From contig JAEWWM010000003.1 of assembly GCA_023458915.1 (NCBI GenBank), positions 1-12,505 on the forward strand: DNA of 12,505 nucleotides. The letters are read 5' to 3'. This DNA is from Bacillota bacterium (GTDB lineage Bacteria > Bacillota > Clostridia > Oscillospirales > Acutalibacteraceae). Position numbers and translations under genes: made by a program. The first letter of the stretch is position 1. Each line of letters starts with the position of its first letter. Below the pieces are notes generated by a model, which saw only the letters and a program-made list of their open reading frames with translations, did no database searches and was not told where the DNA came from. Shown in pieces: positions 1 to 6,251 of the stretch.

Positions 1-124
1 AGTATATTTGCTATTACAACAACCATCGTATCAAATTAAAGTTAAAGGGATTAAGCCCTGTGGAATACAGAAATCAATATTTTAATATTGCTTGATAAAA
101 ATCGTCTAAAAAATTGGGGTCAGT

Positions 125-821
125 TCAGCACCCCAACTTATTTAAAATATTTAATTGCCCTGAACGCATAGCTTCAATTGCGTAGCTGTTTGGCAGTGCT
201 CCGACCTCATCAGCTAGAAATACATTTGGTAGTTTACCATCCATTCTGGAGTTACTGTAGTTCAGTGGTACATATTTATTTTCATTAATATCAAACTGAA
301 TATAGTCTCTAAGCACTTTAAATCTTGGGCGATTATCTTGCAAGTAAATCGATGGGCTTGATTTTAAAATTTCTTCAATGGCAGCTTTGACTTCTCTTGA
401 AAGTGAGCCATCGGGTGCAACTGAATAAAATTTTGAAAACCTAGGTTCTAATAAAAACAGTAATATAAAAATCGTTGCTATTGTGAATGTTTTAAAGTTC
501 TTTCTACCGATTTCTAAAATCGCCGTTTCATATTTTCTTTTACTTTTGTTGTCCCTATGTACAATGCATAGAATCGATGTATAGAAAAGCCATTGATATC
601 CACATGAGCATTCATATATACTTTCACCTGCTTTCAAGCCTCTTGGCATAATTAAAAGTTTTAAAATTTCCTCTATTAGTTCAAGTTTGTTTTTATCGAG
701 CATATAATTTTTATCTTTGCCGCCCTCAATTTTTAAAAATTCTCTGCACTGCTTGATTAACATATTTGGGAGCCGGAACTTTACCGTTAACCACGGAGGC
801 TGCATACTTTTTTGCTTTCAT
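125..821 (-). pseudogene. Phage terminase large subunit (TerL), frameshifted and C-terminally truncated
   Basis: TerL is the ATP-driven DNA-packaging motor and nuclease of tailed phages. The true start appears to be the ATG at 821-819, overlapping the small-subunit stop as ATGA. That frame reads MKAKKYAASVVNGKVPAPKY and stops at 726. The homologous reading continues in another frame from about 740 down to 125 (KQCREFLKI onward), so there is a frameshift in an A/T run near 726-740. The second frame carries a Walker A-like ATPase motif (IGRKNFKT) and a Walker B-like motif (VFLADEV). The reading stops right after NILNKLGC, and the C-terminal nuclease domain is absent; the 124 bases beyond show no terminase-like reading. 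It pairs with the small-subunit remnant just upstream. This is a dead prophage packaging gene. The family call rests on motif pattern and gene order. Confidence 0.8.
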
Positions 822-1005
822 GTTTTGTTCCGGCTCAGTATCTCAAGCAGCGGGTCTTTAACTTTTCTTTGCTTCTCGTCTCGCATTGTTGTTATTAGCC
901 TAATAAGCGAGCCAAGCGTTTTGTTTGACGAGTCCTGTCACCTCGACCATCTAATAACTACAAAAATGATACAATGCTAAACATCGCAACATGGCGGTGT
1001 TTGTA
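818..1005 (-). pseudogene. Phage terminase small subunit remnant
   Basis: Immediately upstream of the terminase large-subunit start, and overlapping it by ATGA, the minus strand encodes the end of a small DNA-recognition subunit. The clearest frame runs from 886 to 818 (MRDEKQRKVKDPLLEILSRN, then KT and stop). The sequence just upstream gives VTGLVKQNAWL in a second frame ending at 900-902, and more upstream residues follow an in-frame TAG near 945. Joined across the frameshift this resembles the C-terminal part of P27-type small subunits, in which a VKQNA-like segment precedes a charged KDPLLEIL tail. The N-terminal half is missing. The call is by pattern and by the standard terS-terL order. 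Confidence 0.55.
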
Positions 1006-1013
1006 GCTTTTTA
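979..1013 (+). terminator. Possible plus-strand hairpin terminator
   Basis: A nine-pair stem with one G-U pair (AAACATCGC at 979-987 with GCGGTGTTT at 994-1002) is followed by GTAGCTTTTT. It pairs better as plus-strand RNA than as minus. No plus-strand gene is visible upstream, so it may serve a lost gene. Confidence 0.35.
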
Positions 1014-1089
1014 GGAGAATTTTTTTTGAAGTAAAAATTCAAGTTTTATTTCTCTGATTTTGCTAACAATAAAATCAGGGGTGTATTAT

Positions 1090-1866
1090 ATGATGAATTT
1101 TAAACCTAAAAGTATTTACCATGAAAAGGATATTTTTAAATATGATTTAGGGAAATATTTATATAAAAAATATTCTGAAATTTCATCGAGAAAAAATTAT
1201 AAAAACCTCGCAGCAAAGTGAAAAAGAGCTTACATTTGAAATTGGAAGCAACAGCGATTTAATATTCGAGAACACCATAACAGAAAATCTGCCCTGGACC
1301 ATTGAAACTTTTACTAAAAAAGCAAAGGCTTATTAACCCTACCAACTAAATTTGATATGATAAATTCAATTCTAGATATTAATCATAAATCTAAAACTGT
1401 TATAAGAATGAGTGTTAATCCCGAAGAAATTATTAAAAAAGTTGAGTTTGGGACTTCTACACTTTTCAAAAGAATAGATGCAATTAACAAACTTTGTGAT
1501 GCGGAATACCCAGTTGGACTTTTAATCGCTCCAGTTGTTATGATTGAGAATTGGCAACAGCATTACAAGGAACTTATGCAAATTCTTTATGAAAATTTAT
1601 CTGAAAAAGTAAAAAAGAAATGTTTATTGAAGTTATTTTTATGACCTACAGTTATGTGAATAAAGCTATAAAAAACGAGGCTTTTCCGAAAGCTATCGAA
1701 CTTTATAGCAAAGATTTTAATGACGGGCAGAGGCATGGGGAAATGTTACTATAAATCCCATCTATGTGAGGAAGGTGAAATTTTTCTAAGAGAGGAGATT
1801 TATAAATGTTTTCCTAATAACAAATTGAATATATTTTTTAATTCAGTAAATAGATCGCAAAATTAA
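1090..1866 (+). pseudogene. splB: Spore photoproduct lyase (SplB) pseudogene
   Basis: SplB is a radical-SAM enzyme that repairs the spore-specific thymine dimer during germination. Four fragments in changing frames reconstruct it. The N-terminus is MNFKPKSIYHEKDI at 1090-1221. IKTSQQSEKELTFEIGSNSD to the stop at 1334-1336 follows in another frame. LPTKFDMINSILDINHKSK to IIAPVV-type sequence runs from 1339 to 1644. IEVIFMTYSYVNKAI runs from about 1618 to 1754, and the end, GMGKCYYKSHLCEEGEIFL, closes near 1866. The segment that should carry the CxxxCxxC iron-sulfur motif is deleted at about 1190, so no active enzyme can be made. An AGGGGTG Shine-Dalgarno precedes the start, and a CTGATTTT/AAAATCAG hairpin (1054-1078) lies just upstream of it. 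The 3' end overlaps the convergent TspO gene. SplB identity is well supported by the continuous family-like reading across the frames. Confidence 0.85.
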
Positions 1867-2299
1867 GGTAAGCTGCAAATGTAAGCCAAAGTAAATATGG
1901 TATTTGAAAATAAGCTGCAGCATGCTTGATTTTATAAAATAAAATTGTCATCCATAAAACTAAAATCCAAAGTGCAATCAACCAGATAAATGCAAATAAA
2001 TACATCCCTGCGTTAAAAAATATAAGCGGCCAAATAAAATTCACAACAAGTTGCGTTCCATAAACTATAAGTGCTCTATTTTTCAGTGGAGAGCCACTTT
2101 CATAGATCATGTACGTTGAAATACCCATTAAAACGTATAGAATTGCCCATACAATTGGGAAAGCAATAGACGGCGGAGCAAAATTTGGTTGATTTAAATT
2201 TTTATAAACTTCCATTGAATTCATGGTTAAAAAACCTGATAAGCCGCCTACAGCAAGCGGAATTATTAAGTTTATTATTAAAGATTTTAACTTAATCAA
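1838..2299 (-). CDS. tspO: TspO/MBR family integral membrane protein
   Basis: This is a member of the translocator protein/peripheral benzodiazepine receptor family. These are five-helix membrane proteins that bind tetrapyrroles and other hydrophobic ligands, and the bacterial ones are linked to porphyrin handling and stress. Five hydrophobic stretches are visible, with family hallmarks: NQPNFAPPSIAFPIVW in the first loop and second helix, NFIWPLIFF in the middle, and PYLLWLTFAAYLNFAIYLLN at the end. The length, about 153 residues, is normal for the family. A GTG at 2308 would give a slightly longer form, but GGAG at 2311-2308 sits eight bases before the TTG at 2299, so I prefer TTG. It is a single gene facing the dead splB and overlapping its 3' end. 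It appears intact. Its physiological ligand cannot be told from the sequence. Confidence 0.9.
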   Translation of the reverse strand: MIKLKSLIINLIIPLAVGGLSGFLTMNSMEVYKNLNQPNFAPPSIAFPIVWAILYVLMGISTYMIYESGSPLKNRALIVYGTQLVVNFIWPLIFFNAGMYLFAFIWLIALWILVLWMTILFYKIKHAAAYFQIPYLLWLTFAAYLNFAIYLLN

Positions 2300-2361
2300 A
2301 AAAATCACTCCAAAATAATATTTTATATAATTATTATTTGCAAAAATGACTTATTATAATA

Positions 2362-2403
2362 ATTAAAAAATAAAAAAGGCCAGCCGACTTTTAAATCGAC
2401 TGG
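2362..2403 (-). terminator. Rho-independent terminator, minus strand
   Basis: As minus-strand RNA, CCAGTCGA (2403-2396) pairs with TCGGCTGG (2387-2380) through one G-U pair, followed by CCTTTTTTATTTTTT. It does not end a gene recognisable today. A minus-strand reading ending in NGFEVSLGLDK with a TAA at 2425-2423 lies just upstream, which suggests that a gene once stood there. Confidence 0.75.
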
Positions 2404-2797
2404 TAATTTTAGAAATTTTCATTTATTTATCTAAGCCTAATGAGACTTCAAATCCGTTTTTTATTGACTAGATCAACGATACTAAAAATGTAAATTCAAT
2501 AGGAAATGTAATATTTTATACCTTATGTAATATTTTATACCTTAAAATATTTTAAGTCTAGTTTGAAAATAATGTATCCTAACAAAATTTTTTGCGTAAT
2601 CATACATGGGGAAAAAGATTCCTTAGTGTTACGATTTCATTTATATCGTAAATCTGCCTGTATGAAATACTATAAAATTACTGGTGCTTTTGATGATTTC
2701 AAATTTATATAATATCGCTTTATTTGTAGTGGTAAAATGTGAAAGAAGCTTCTTGAATTTAAGAAGCTCTTTACAAAATTCGAAAATTCATCTACGT
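2404..2797. other. Non-coding stretch with a decayed gene tail and a 19-bp tandem duplication
   Basis: No intact gene is visible. The minus strand holds a short reading, NITFPIEFTFLVSLI, then an in-frame TAG, then SIKNGFEVSLGLDK with a stop at 2423. It lies directly before the terminator and is probably the degenerate end of a lost gene of unknown identity. Just upstream of it a 19-base unit (ATGTAATATTTTATACCTT) is duplicated perfectly in tandem at 2506-2524 and 2525-2543. A hairpin at 2747-2768 closes the region on the side of the Cys/His-rich gene. Confidence 0.4.
2735..2768 (-). terminator. Hairpin after the Cys/His-rich gene, probable weak terminator
   Basis: AGCTTCTT (2747-2754) and AAGAAGCT (2761-2768) form a perfect eight-pair stem with a six-base loop, 30 bases downstream of the minus-strand stop at 2798. 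The tract after the stem on the minus strand (TCTTTCACATTTT) is only moderately T-rich. Confidence 0.4.
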
Positions 2798-2983
2798 TTA
2801 GCAACATTCGTGTCTATGGCAATGATCATGGCGTTCATGTTCACAGCGGTGCTCACAATGATCATGGCATTCATGTCTACAGCAGCACCTATGACATTCG
2901 TGCCTTCTGTGGCAACATCTGTTTCTATGACAACAACCACCACGGCCACAACAAAACAACAATAAAAGTCCTAAACAACACAT
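2798..2983 (-). CDS. Cys/His-rich small protein with hydrophobic N-terminus
   Basis: This is a 61-residue product of unknown function. It opens with a hydrophobic Cys-containing stretch (MCCLGLLLLFCC), then GRGG, and then consists almost only of Cys, His, Arg, Glu and Asp, in clusters such as CHRRHECHRCCC and CHDHCEHRCEHERHDH. The spacing of Cys and His suggests binding of soft or transition metals, with the hydrophobic head possibly sitting in the membrane. I chose the ATG at 2983 because GAAGTGAT lies five bases upstream; an in-frame GTG at 2992 would add three residues. An imperfect repeat of about 37 bases (AATGATCATGGC near 2820 and 2857 on the plus strand) shows that the region grew by duplication. 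Similar tiny Cys/His-rich proteins occur in clostridia, but I recognise no named family. The simple composition means it could be a chance reading. Confidence 0.45.
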   Translation of the reverse strand: MCCLGLLLLFCCGRGGCCHRNRCCHRRHECHRCCCRHECHDHCEHRCEHERHDHCHRHECC

Positions 2984-3156
2984 TATTATCACTTCTTTCT
3001 TTTAATATTCGGGAGGAGAATCCCCCCTATATCATATGAAAAATTATAAATTGTGTTGCCGATAGACGGGGTTTTAAAAATGGCGTTTTGTCACCGTGCA
3101 CACTTCTGCGCGCTGTGATTAACTTTTAATTTTAATTACATCACCTTTAAACAAAT

Positions 3157-3190
3157 AGAGATAAGAAATTAATCTTATCTCTTTTAATAT
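3157..3190 (-). terminator. Terminator hairpin of the DUF2007-type gene (symmetric)
   Basis: AGAGATAAGA (3157-3166) pairs perfectly with TCTTATCTCT (3173-3182) around a six-base loop. It lies 24 bases beyond the minus-strand stop at 3207. T-rich DNA flanks both sides, so it could act in both directions. Confidence 0.65.
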
Positions 3191-3206
3191 TTTTATAATA
3201 TATTTA

Positions 3207-3494
3207 TTAATTTTTTCTCGGTTCTTCTTCTACTTCGAAAATTTCTTCGATTAATTCTTTTGCTTTGTTTAAATCGGATTTTTTAACCACTATATTCGCG
3301 CTTCCGAACATAGCGCCAGTCGTAATCCTCAGATAGCCGCTCAGTGATGTGTCATTAATTAAATACATTATTTTATTGTTATCAAGTATACCTTTAATTG
3401 CCGCTAACTCATAGTCATTATTTACTGTTTTAAGAAGTGCTAATTCAGGTTCTTTTTTGCTAGTGCTTGTTCTATTTTTATTCCAAAAAAACAT
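3207..3494 (-). CDS. DUF2007-type putative signal-transducing protein
   Basis: The product is a 95-residue protein resembling the small DUF2007 family (annotated as putative signal transducing, related to PII-like folds). The core reads LLKTVNNDYELAAIKGILDN, with KIMYLINDTS after it, a Gly-rich turn (ITTGAMFGSANIVV) and a final helix KAKELIEEIFEVEEE. This is the usual layout: an N-terminal strand, the helix that spans a deletion-tolerant linker, a strand ending in V, and a closing helix. The reading frame stays open upstream to 3662, but AGAGGT sits seven bases before the ATG at 3494 and the upstream part reads as low-complexity AT-rich sequence, so I use 3494. MFFWNKNRTSTSKK is a short basic N-terminus. 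It stands alone, with a promoter candidate at 3676-3648 and a terminator downstream. Biological role unknown. Confidence 0.75.
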   Translation of the reverse strand: MFFWNKNRTSTSKKEPELALLKTVNNDYELAAIKGILDNNKIMYLINDTSLSGYLRITTGAMFGSANIVVKKSDLNKAKELIEEIFEVEEEPRKN

Positions 3495-3647
3495 ACAGTT
3501 ACCTCTTTTCATCTGTGTAAAAATTTTAATATAAAAAATATTTTTTAAAAACTTTTTATATATTATCTGGCCAACAAATATACCTTTATCTAAAATAAAC
3601 ATTATATTAAATCTTATAACAGTAAATAACCTATGAACTAATATTTT

Positions 3648-3676
3648 ATTATACATGTGCAATCAAATTTTTACAA
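3648..3676 (-). promoter_or_regulatory. Sigma-A-type promoter for the DUF2007-type gene
   Basis: On the minus strand, TTGTAA (3676-3671) and a perfect TATAAT (3653-3648) are separated by exactly 17 bases. The implied start near 3641 leaves a leader of about 147 bases before the ATG at 3494. The surrounding AT-richness raises the chance of a coincidental match. Confidence 0.45.
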
Positions 3677-3810
3677 TAAATCTGAATTTTTTTCATAACT
3701 TGTTTATTCTAAGGATGCAAGCGTTTAGCTTATACTCAATTATTTTGCCGTTCAGCTTATAAAAAATAATATTGTGCATTTTGGATTTAACTTTTTATGT
3801 CTATATCATT

Positions 3811-4122
3811 TTAAATATCTTTATAATGATGAATGTGGCTGATAAATGGGAGGGTATTTGCGCAATAAAACAAAAGCTTTTTCATTTTCGCTTCATAGCT
3901 CGGATTATGAGCATTTACCTGGTGTAAAACCGTTATGTAATTAATTGATTTTCCGGTGTTTGAAAATTTCAAAATAGCTTAACAAGCAAGCCTGAGTTCA
4001 TCAAAATAAAAATCTTTAGCAGTAATTTTATCAATCACTTTAGCTAAAGATTTTTTATCTATTAAAATCACACCAATCAGCGACATTTCTGCTTCTTTTA
4101 TGGTTTCTAAATCTATATTCAT
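3811..4122 (-). pseudogene. Replicative helicase DnaB, N-terminal domain only, with nonsense codon
   Basis: DnaB is the hexameric replicative helicase; its N-terminal domain mediates hexamer and primase contacts. The ATG at 4122 has AAGGAG upstream. The reading is MNIDLETIKEAEMSLIGVIL, then IDKKSLAKVIDKITAKDFYF, then DELRLAC and a TAA at 3981-3979. After this single stop the same frame continues with AILKFSNTGKSINYITVLHQ and on to PFISHIHHYKD, ending at 3811. This matches the order of a complete DnaB N-domain (EAEQSVLGAIL-, DFY-, and YITVL-like segments). The RecA-like helicase domain is entirely missing. Because a cell cannot lose its own dnaB, this is most likely a phage copy from the same decayed prophage as the terminase remnants, though that link is inference. 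Confidence 0.7.
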
Positions 4123-4189
4123 CCGTAATTCTAACTCCTTCAAAATAACTTTTGTGGCTTTGTTTTCATAAAATGTTATAGAGGTGAAA

Positions 4190-4363
4190 ATGATGGGAAC
4201 ATGTGAGGCTGAAAAGATGATAGCACTTGCCTGTGCCATTTCTTTTCAGCTCGGCCAAACTCTTGATGCTGATAATTTAAGTTTACTTTCTGCGTTTCTT
4301 ATGGTTCTTTCAGATCAAATTGGATTGCTCGCCGAAATAAAGTCCAAAGAAAATAACGGCTGA
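4190..4363 (+). CDS. Small DUF6774-like protein
   Basis: A 57-residue protein (starting MMGTCEAEKMIALACAISFQ) with GAGGTG three bases before the first ATG and six before the second; either could be used. The middle is a helical, moderately hydrophobic pair: EKMIALACAISFQLG, then a loop TLDADN, then LSLLSAFLMVLSDQIGLLAE. This Cys - helix - acidic loop - helix pattern resembles small clostridial proteins annotated as DUF6774, a match made from memory and not verified by a search. The gene is divergent from the dnaB remnant (68-base gap) and its 3' half is antisense to a possible small minus-strand gene. No function is known. It looks intact. Confidence 0.55.
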   Translation: MMGTCEAEKMIALACAISFQLGQTLDADNLSLLSAFLMVLSDQIGLLAEIKSKENNG

Positions 4364-4457
4364 GTTTAAATAAAAATAAATTCAAATAGTGGAGTTGTGC
4401 TTTTCCATTTTCTTTCATGGCTTTTATTCCAATTACCTCTACCAATACAAATTTCAT
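4299..4457 (-). CDS. Possible small phage-derived protein, perhaps truncated
   Basis: The ATG at 4457 follows a good Shine-Dalgarno (AAGGTGA, five bases away). The product begins MKFVLVEVIGIKAMKENGKA and would be 52 residues. The first 33 or so codons look protein-like and recall early phage genes that begin with a VLVEVxG strand. The last third is antisense to the plus-strand 57-residue gene and is rich in F, R and L, so the original C-terminus was probably lost. It lies upstream of the dnaB remnant and on the same strand. It could equally be a chance reading. Confidence 0.25.
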   Translation of the reverse strand: MKFVLVEVIGIKAMKENGKAQLHYLNLFLFKLSRYFLWTLFRRAIQFDLKEP

Positions 4458-4551
4458 AGTTTCACCTTTTTGGTAAGGTTTTGTTTTTTTATAAGAATTA
4501 TTGCTGTTTAGCAAAAGCGTTTTTGAGCACATTGTTGCCTGTAGACAAACA

Positions 4552-4580
4552 TTGACGCAATCACGGGGGTTTGATAAAAT
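4552..4580 (+). promoter_or_regulatory. Promoter of the tRNA-Arg gene
   Basis: TTGACG (4552-4557) and TAAAAT (4575-4580) are separated by 17 bases, and the expected start near 4587 is five bases before the mature tRNA. This is a strong sigma-A-type site. Confidence 0.8.
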
Positions 4581-4591
4581 AGATATAGTGA

Positions 4592-4668
4592 CCGTCCGTG
4601 GCGAAGCTGGATATCGCAGCAGATTCCGATTCTGAAGGTCGGGGGTTCGAATCCCTCCGGGCGGGCCA
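4592..4668 (+). tRNA. tRNA-Arg (anticodon CCG)
   Basis: The 77 bases fold as a standard cloverleaf. The acceptor CCGTCCG pairs with CGGGCGG (one G-U), discriminator G and encoded CCA follow. The D stem is GCGA/TCGC. The anticodon loop is TTCCGAT with anticodon CCG, reading the CGG arginine codon. The T arm is GGGGG-TTCGAAT-CCCTC with one G-U. The outermost anticodon-stem pair (G27-A43) is mismatched, a small irregularity. A promoter lies 12 bases upstream and a terminator follows. The integrase gene starts 130 bases beyond its 3' end, so the 3' part of this tRNA is the likely attachment core of the element to the right. I found no second copy of the T-arm/acceptor sequence in the window, so the far att site lies outside. 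Confidence 0.93.
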
Positions 4669-4686
4669 TTTGAAATTTCGATTTAT

Positions 4687-4712
4687 CGCCATTTTGGCGG
4701 TTTTTGCTTTTT
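4687..4712 (+). terminator. Terminator of the tRNA-Arg gene
   Basis: A short GC stem, CGCC (4687-4690) with GGCG (4696-4699), is followed by GTTTTTGCTTTTTT. Confidence 0.7.
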
Positions 4713-4737
4713 TAATGTTTCCATTTAATTAATCAAA

Positions 4738-4786
4738 AGTCCCAAAAAAGTCCCAAAATGTGATTTAGAATTAAATAGTCCCAAAA
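4738..4786. repeat. Three direct repeats AGTCCCAAAA, possible integrase arm sites
   Basis: AGTCCCAAAA occurs at 4738-4747, 4749-4758 and 4777-4786, between the tRNA and the end of the integrase gene. Tyrosine integrases with an N-terminal arm-binding domain, as this one seems to have, bind short direct repeats flanking the att core. The position fits such arm-type sites; no binding is shown. Confidence 0.5.
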
Positions 4787-4797
4787 ACTTCACTAAA

Positions 4798-5967
4798 CTA
4801 ACTTGCTGATAACTTAAAACAACCAGATAAACTCTTTGCCAAAGTCTCCATGTGAAGATTACTAATGTGAGTATAAATATCACTTGTTGTTTTAATATCC
4901 GAGTGCCCCAACCACTTTTGTATATCTTTTACCCCAAAACCTTTTTCGTATAAAAGACTTGCGCATGAATGCCTTAAATCATGGAAACGCATATTTTTTA
5001 AATCATGTTTCTTTAAAATTTTTTGAAATACTTTGGTTATGTAATCGGGCCTTAAAAGTTTCCCATCTTGCCATGTGAAGACATAATCTGATTTTTCATA
5101 TTTTTTGCCAAAAAGTGTTTCGTTTTCATTTTGTTGATTTTTTAAGTTAATAAATAAATCTTTAATTTCAGAAATTAAACCAAGCGTCCGACGACTTGAA
5201 GATGTTTTGGTTCGGTCTCTTTTTTCTATGCCTTCACTATGGCATAACACTGTGTGCTTAATTTCAAGAGTGTTTTTTTCGAAATTAATTGCGTTCCATT
5301 TTAAACCTAAAATTTCGCTCCTACGAAGACCGTAGTAAATTGCAATGATTACAACTGGTTTTAAAATATGTCCCTCGAAAGCATTAATCACATCCTGAAC
5401 TTCGGTAGATTCTAAAAATTTACTTACTTTTTCAGTTTTTATTAATTTTGGAATTGGTACATTCATTGAAGGATGATTTTCAATAATTTCTTCAATGATT
5501 GCTTTTTTGAAAACTTGGCAAAAAACAGTCCTAAAATGTTTTAAAAGTTTTGACGAAACACCGCCCGTTTTGCCATCTGCTCGCCCGTTTTTTGATTTAA
5601 ATTCGTAAAAATCTGCAATATGCTTTGGCTTAATATCTTTTATTGATAGCTTCATAGGCAAAAAATAAGGTATAATATGATTATTAAGTAATCCTTGGTA
5701 TTCTAAAAACGTATTGTTTTCAACATTACCGCGCTTACTGTTGAGCCAACTGCCTAAATAATCTTTAAATAAAAATTTGTTACCTTGTTGCAAATCTTCA
5801 TCGAAATTTTTTGCTAGATAGTTTTCTAAAAATTGTTGGGCTTTCTTTTTGCCTCCTCGAACTTCAATCCCAGTTGCAACTTGCTTTTGCCTCCATTCAC
5901 CTCTTTCGTTTTTAAAACTAATTCTCAAAAAATATTTATTATTTTTTTCTCGTAGACTTCCTGTCAT
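4798..5967 (-). CDS. int: Tyrosine recombinase/integrase of a mobile element
   Basis: A 389-residue site-specific recombinase that would insert and excise the element at tRNA-Arg. The N-terminus (SLREKNNKYFLRISFKNERG through KQVATGIEV) is an arm-type DNA-binding domain. The core-binding helical domain follows at about residues 60-165 (FKDYLGSWLNSKRGNVENNT onward). The catalytic domain carries the full set: Arg in YYGLRRSEILGL, Lys in RTKTSSSRRTLGL, HxxR in FHDLRHSCASLL, His in WLGHSDI, and the nucleophile Tyr in SDIYTHI. Length is normal for phage/ICE integrases. GGGAGG lies four bases before the ATG at 5967; a longer form from the TTG at 5988 would place the start upstream of this site and is less likely. 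It reads toward the tRNA, as expected when int marks the element end. Its own promoter lies upstream at 6037-6009. It appears intact. Confidence 0.95.
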   Translation of the reverse strand: MTGSLREKNNKYFLRISFKNERGEWRQKQVATGIEVRGGKKKAQQFLENYLAKNFDEDLQQGNKFLFKDYLGSWLNSKRGNVENNTFLEYQGLLNNHIIPYFLPMKLSIKDIKPKHIADFYEFKSKNGRADGKTGGVSSKLLKHFRTVFCQVFKKAIIEEIIENHPSMNVPIPKLIKTEKVSKFLESTEVQDVINAFEGHILKPVVIIAIYYGLRRSEILGLKWNAINFEKNTLEIKHTVLCHSEGIEKRDRTKTSSSRRTLGLISEIKDLFINLKNQQNENETLFGKKYEKSDYVFTWQDGKLLRPDYITKVFQKILKKHDLKNMRFHDLRHSCASLLYEKGFGVKDIQKWLGHSDIKTTSDIYTHISNLHMETLAKSLSGCFKLSAS

Positions 5968-6008
5968 TTTTCCTCCCAAACTCGACAACAGCCTACCAAT
6001 ACGCTCTA

Positions 6009-6037
6009 ATTATACTGTTCATAAGCTATTTATTCAA
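6009..6037 (-). promoter_or_regulatory. Promoter of the integrase gene
   Basis: On the minus strand, TTGAAT (6037-6032) and a perfect TATAAT (6014-6009) are separated by 17 bases. The start near 6002 gives a leader of about 35 bases. The integrase can therefore be expressed independently of xis. Confidence 0.7.
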
Positions 6038-6056
6038 GTTTAATATAAAATGCTTT

Positions 6057-6239
6057 TTAAATATTAATAAGTAAAAATTCTTTTAAGAATAATTTCGGAA
6101 TCCTATAAATTTTTCCGATCCTAATGCTCTTGATTCCCCTGTTTTTGAGTAATTTGTAGGTTTTATCTTTACCAATGTTTAAAAATTCTCTAAGTTCTTC
6201 AGGAGTTAAAACGTCTGGGCAATCTTTTAAGTTTTGCAT
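6057..6239 (-). CDS. xis: Excisionase-like helix-turn-helix protein
   Basis: A 60-residue winged-helix/MerR-like DNA-binding protein of the excisionase family. The pattern is VLTPEELREFLNIGKDKTYK, then LLKNRGIKSIRIGKIYRIPK, then LFLKEFL: a helix-turn-helix (TPEELREFLNIGKDKTYKLL), the RIG-x-x-YRIP wing, and a final helix. Such proteins bend att DNA to direct the integrase to excision, or regulate int. AAGGTGA sits nine bases before the ATG at 6239, which I prefer to the in-frame GTG at 6251. It lies 89 bases upstream of int, which has its own promoter. The xis-int order is typical. Whether it acts as an excisionase or only as a regulator cannot be told. Confidence 0.8.
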   Translation of the reverse strand: MQNLKDCPDVLTPEELREFLNIGKDKTYKLLKNRGIKSIRIGKIYRIPKLFLKEFLLINI

Positions 6240-6251
6240 TTCATCAGTCAC

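Noticed and set aside
717..980. Plus-strand reading of 87 codons
   Set aside because: It is antisense to the terminase remnants, whose residue pattern fits a known family; no Shine-Dalgarno.
2308..2343. TTGCAA-n17-TATTAT promoter match before tspO
   Set aside because: It would place the RNA start at or after the Shine-Dalgarno, so it is unlikely to be the working promoter.
2684..2965. Plus-strand reading of 93 codons rich in Met, Ala and Thr
   Set aside because: Its Met/Thr runs are the antisense image of the Cys/His codons on the minus strand; the first part is AT-driven sequence.
3010..3150. Short stretch with GGGAGGAG, a hairpin and some GC-rich words
   Set aside because: Checked for a small gene or RNA; only a nine-codon reading follows at too great a distance from the GGAGG, and no known RNA fold was recognised.
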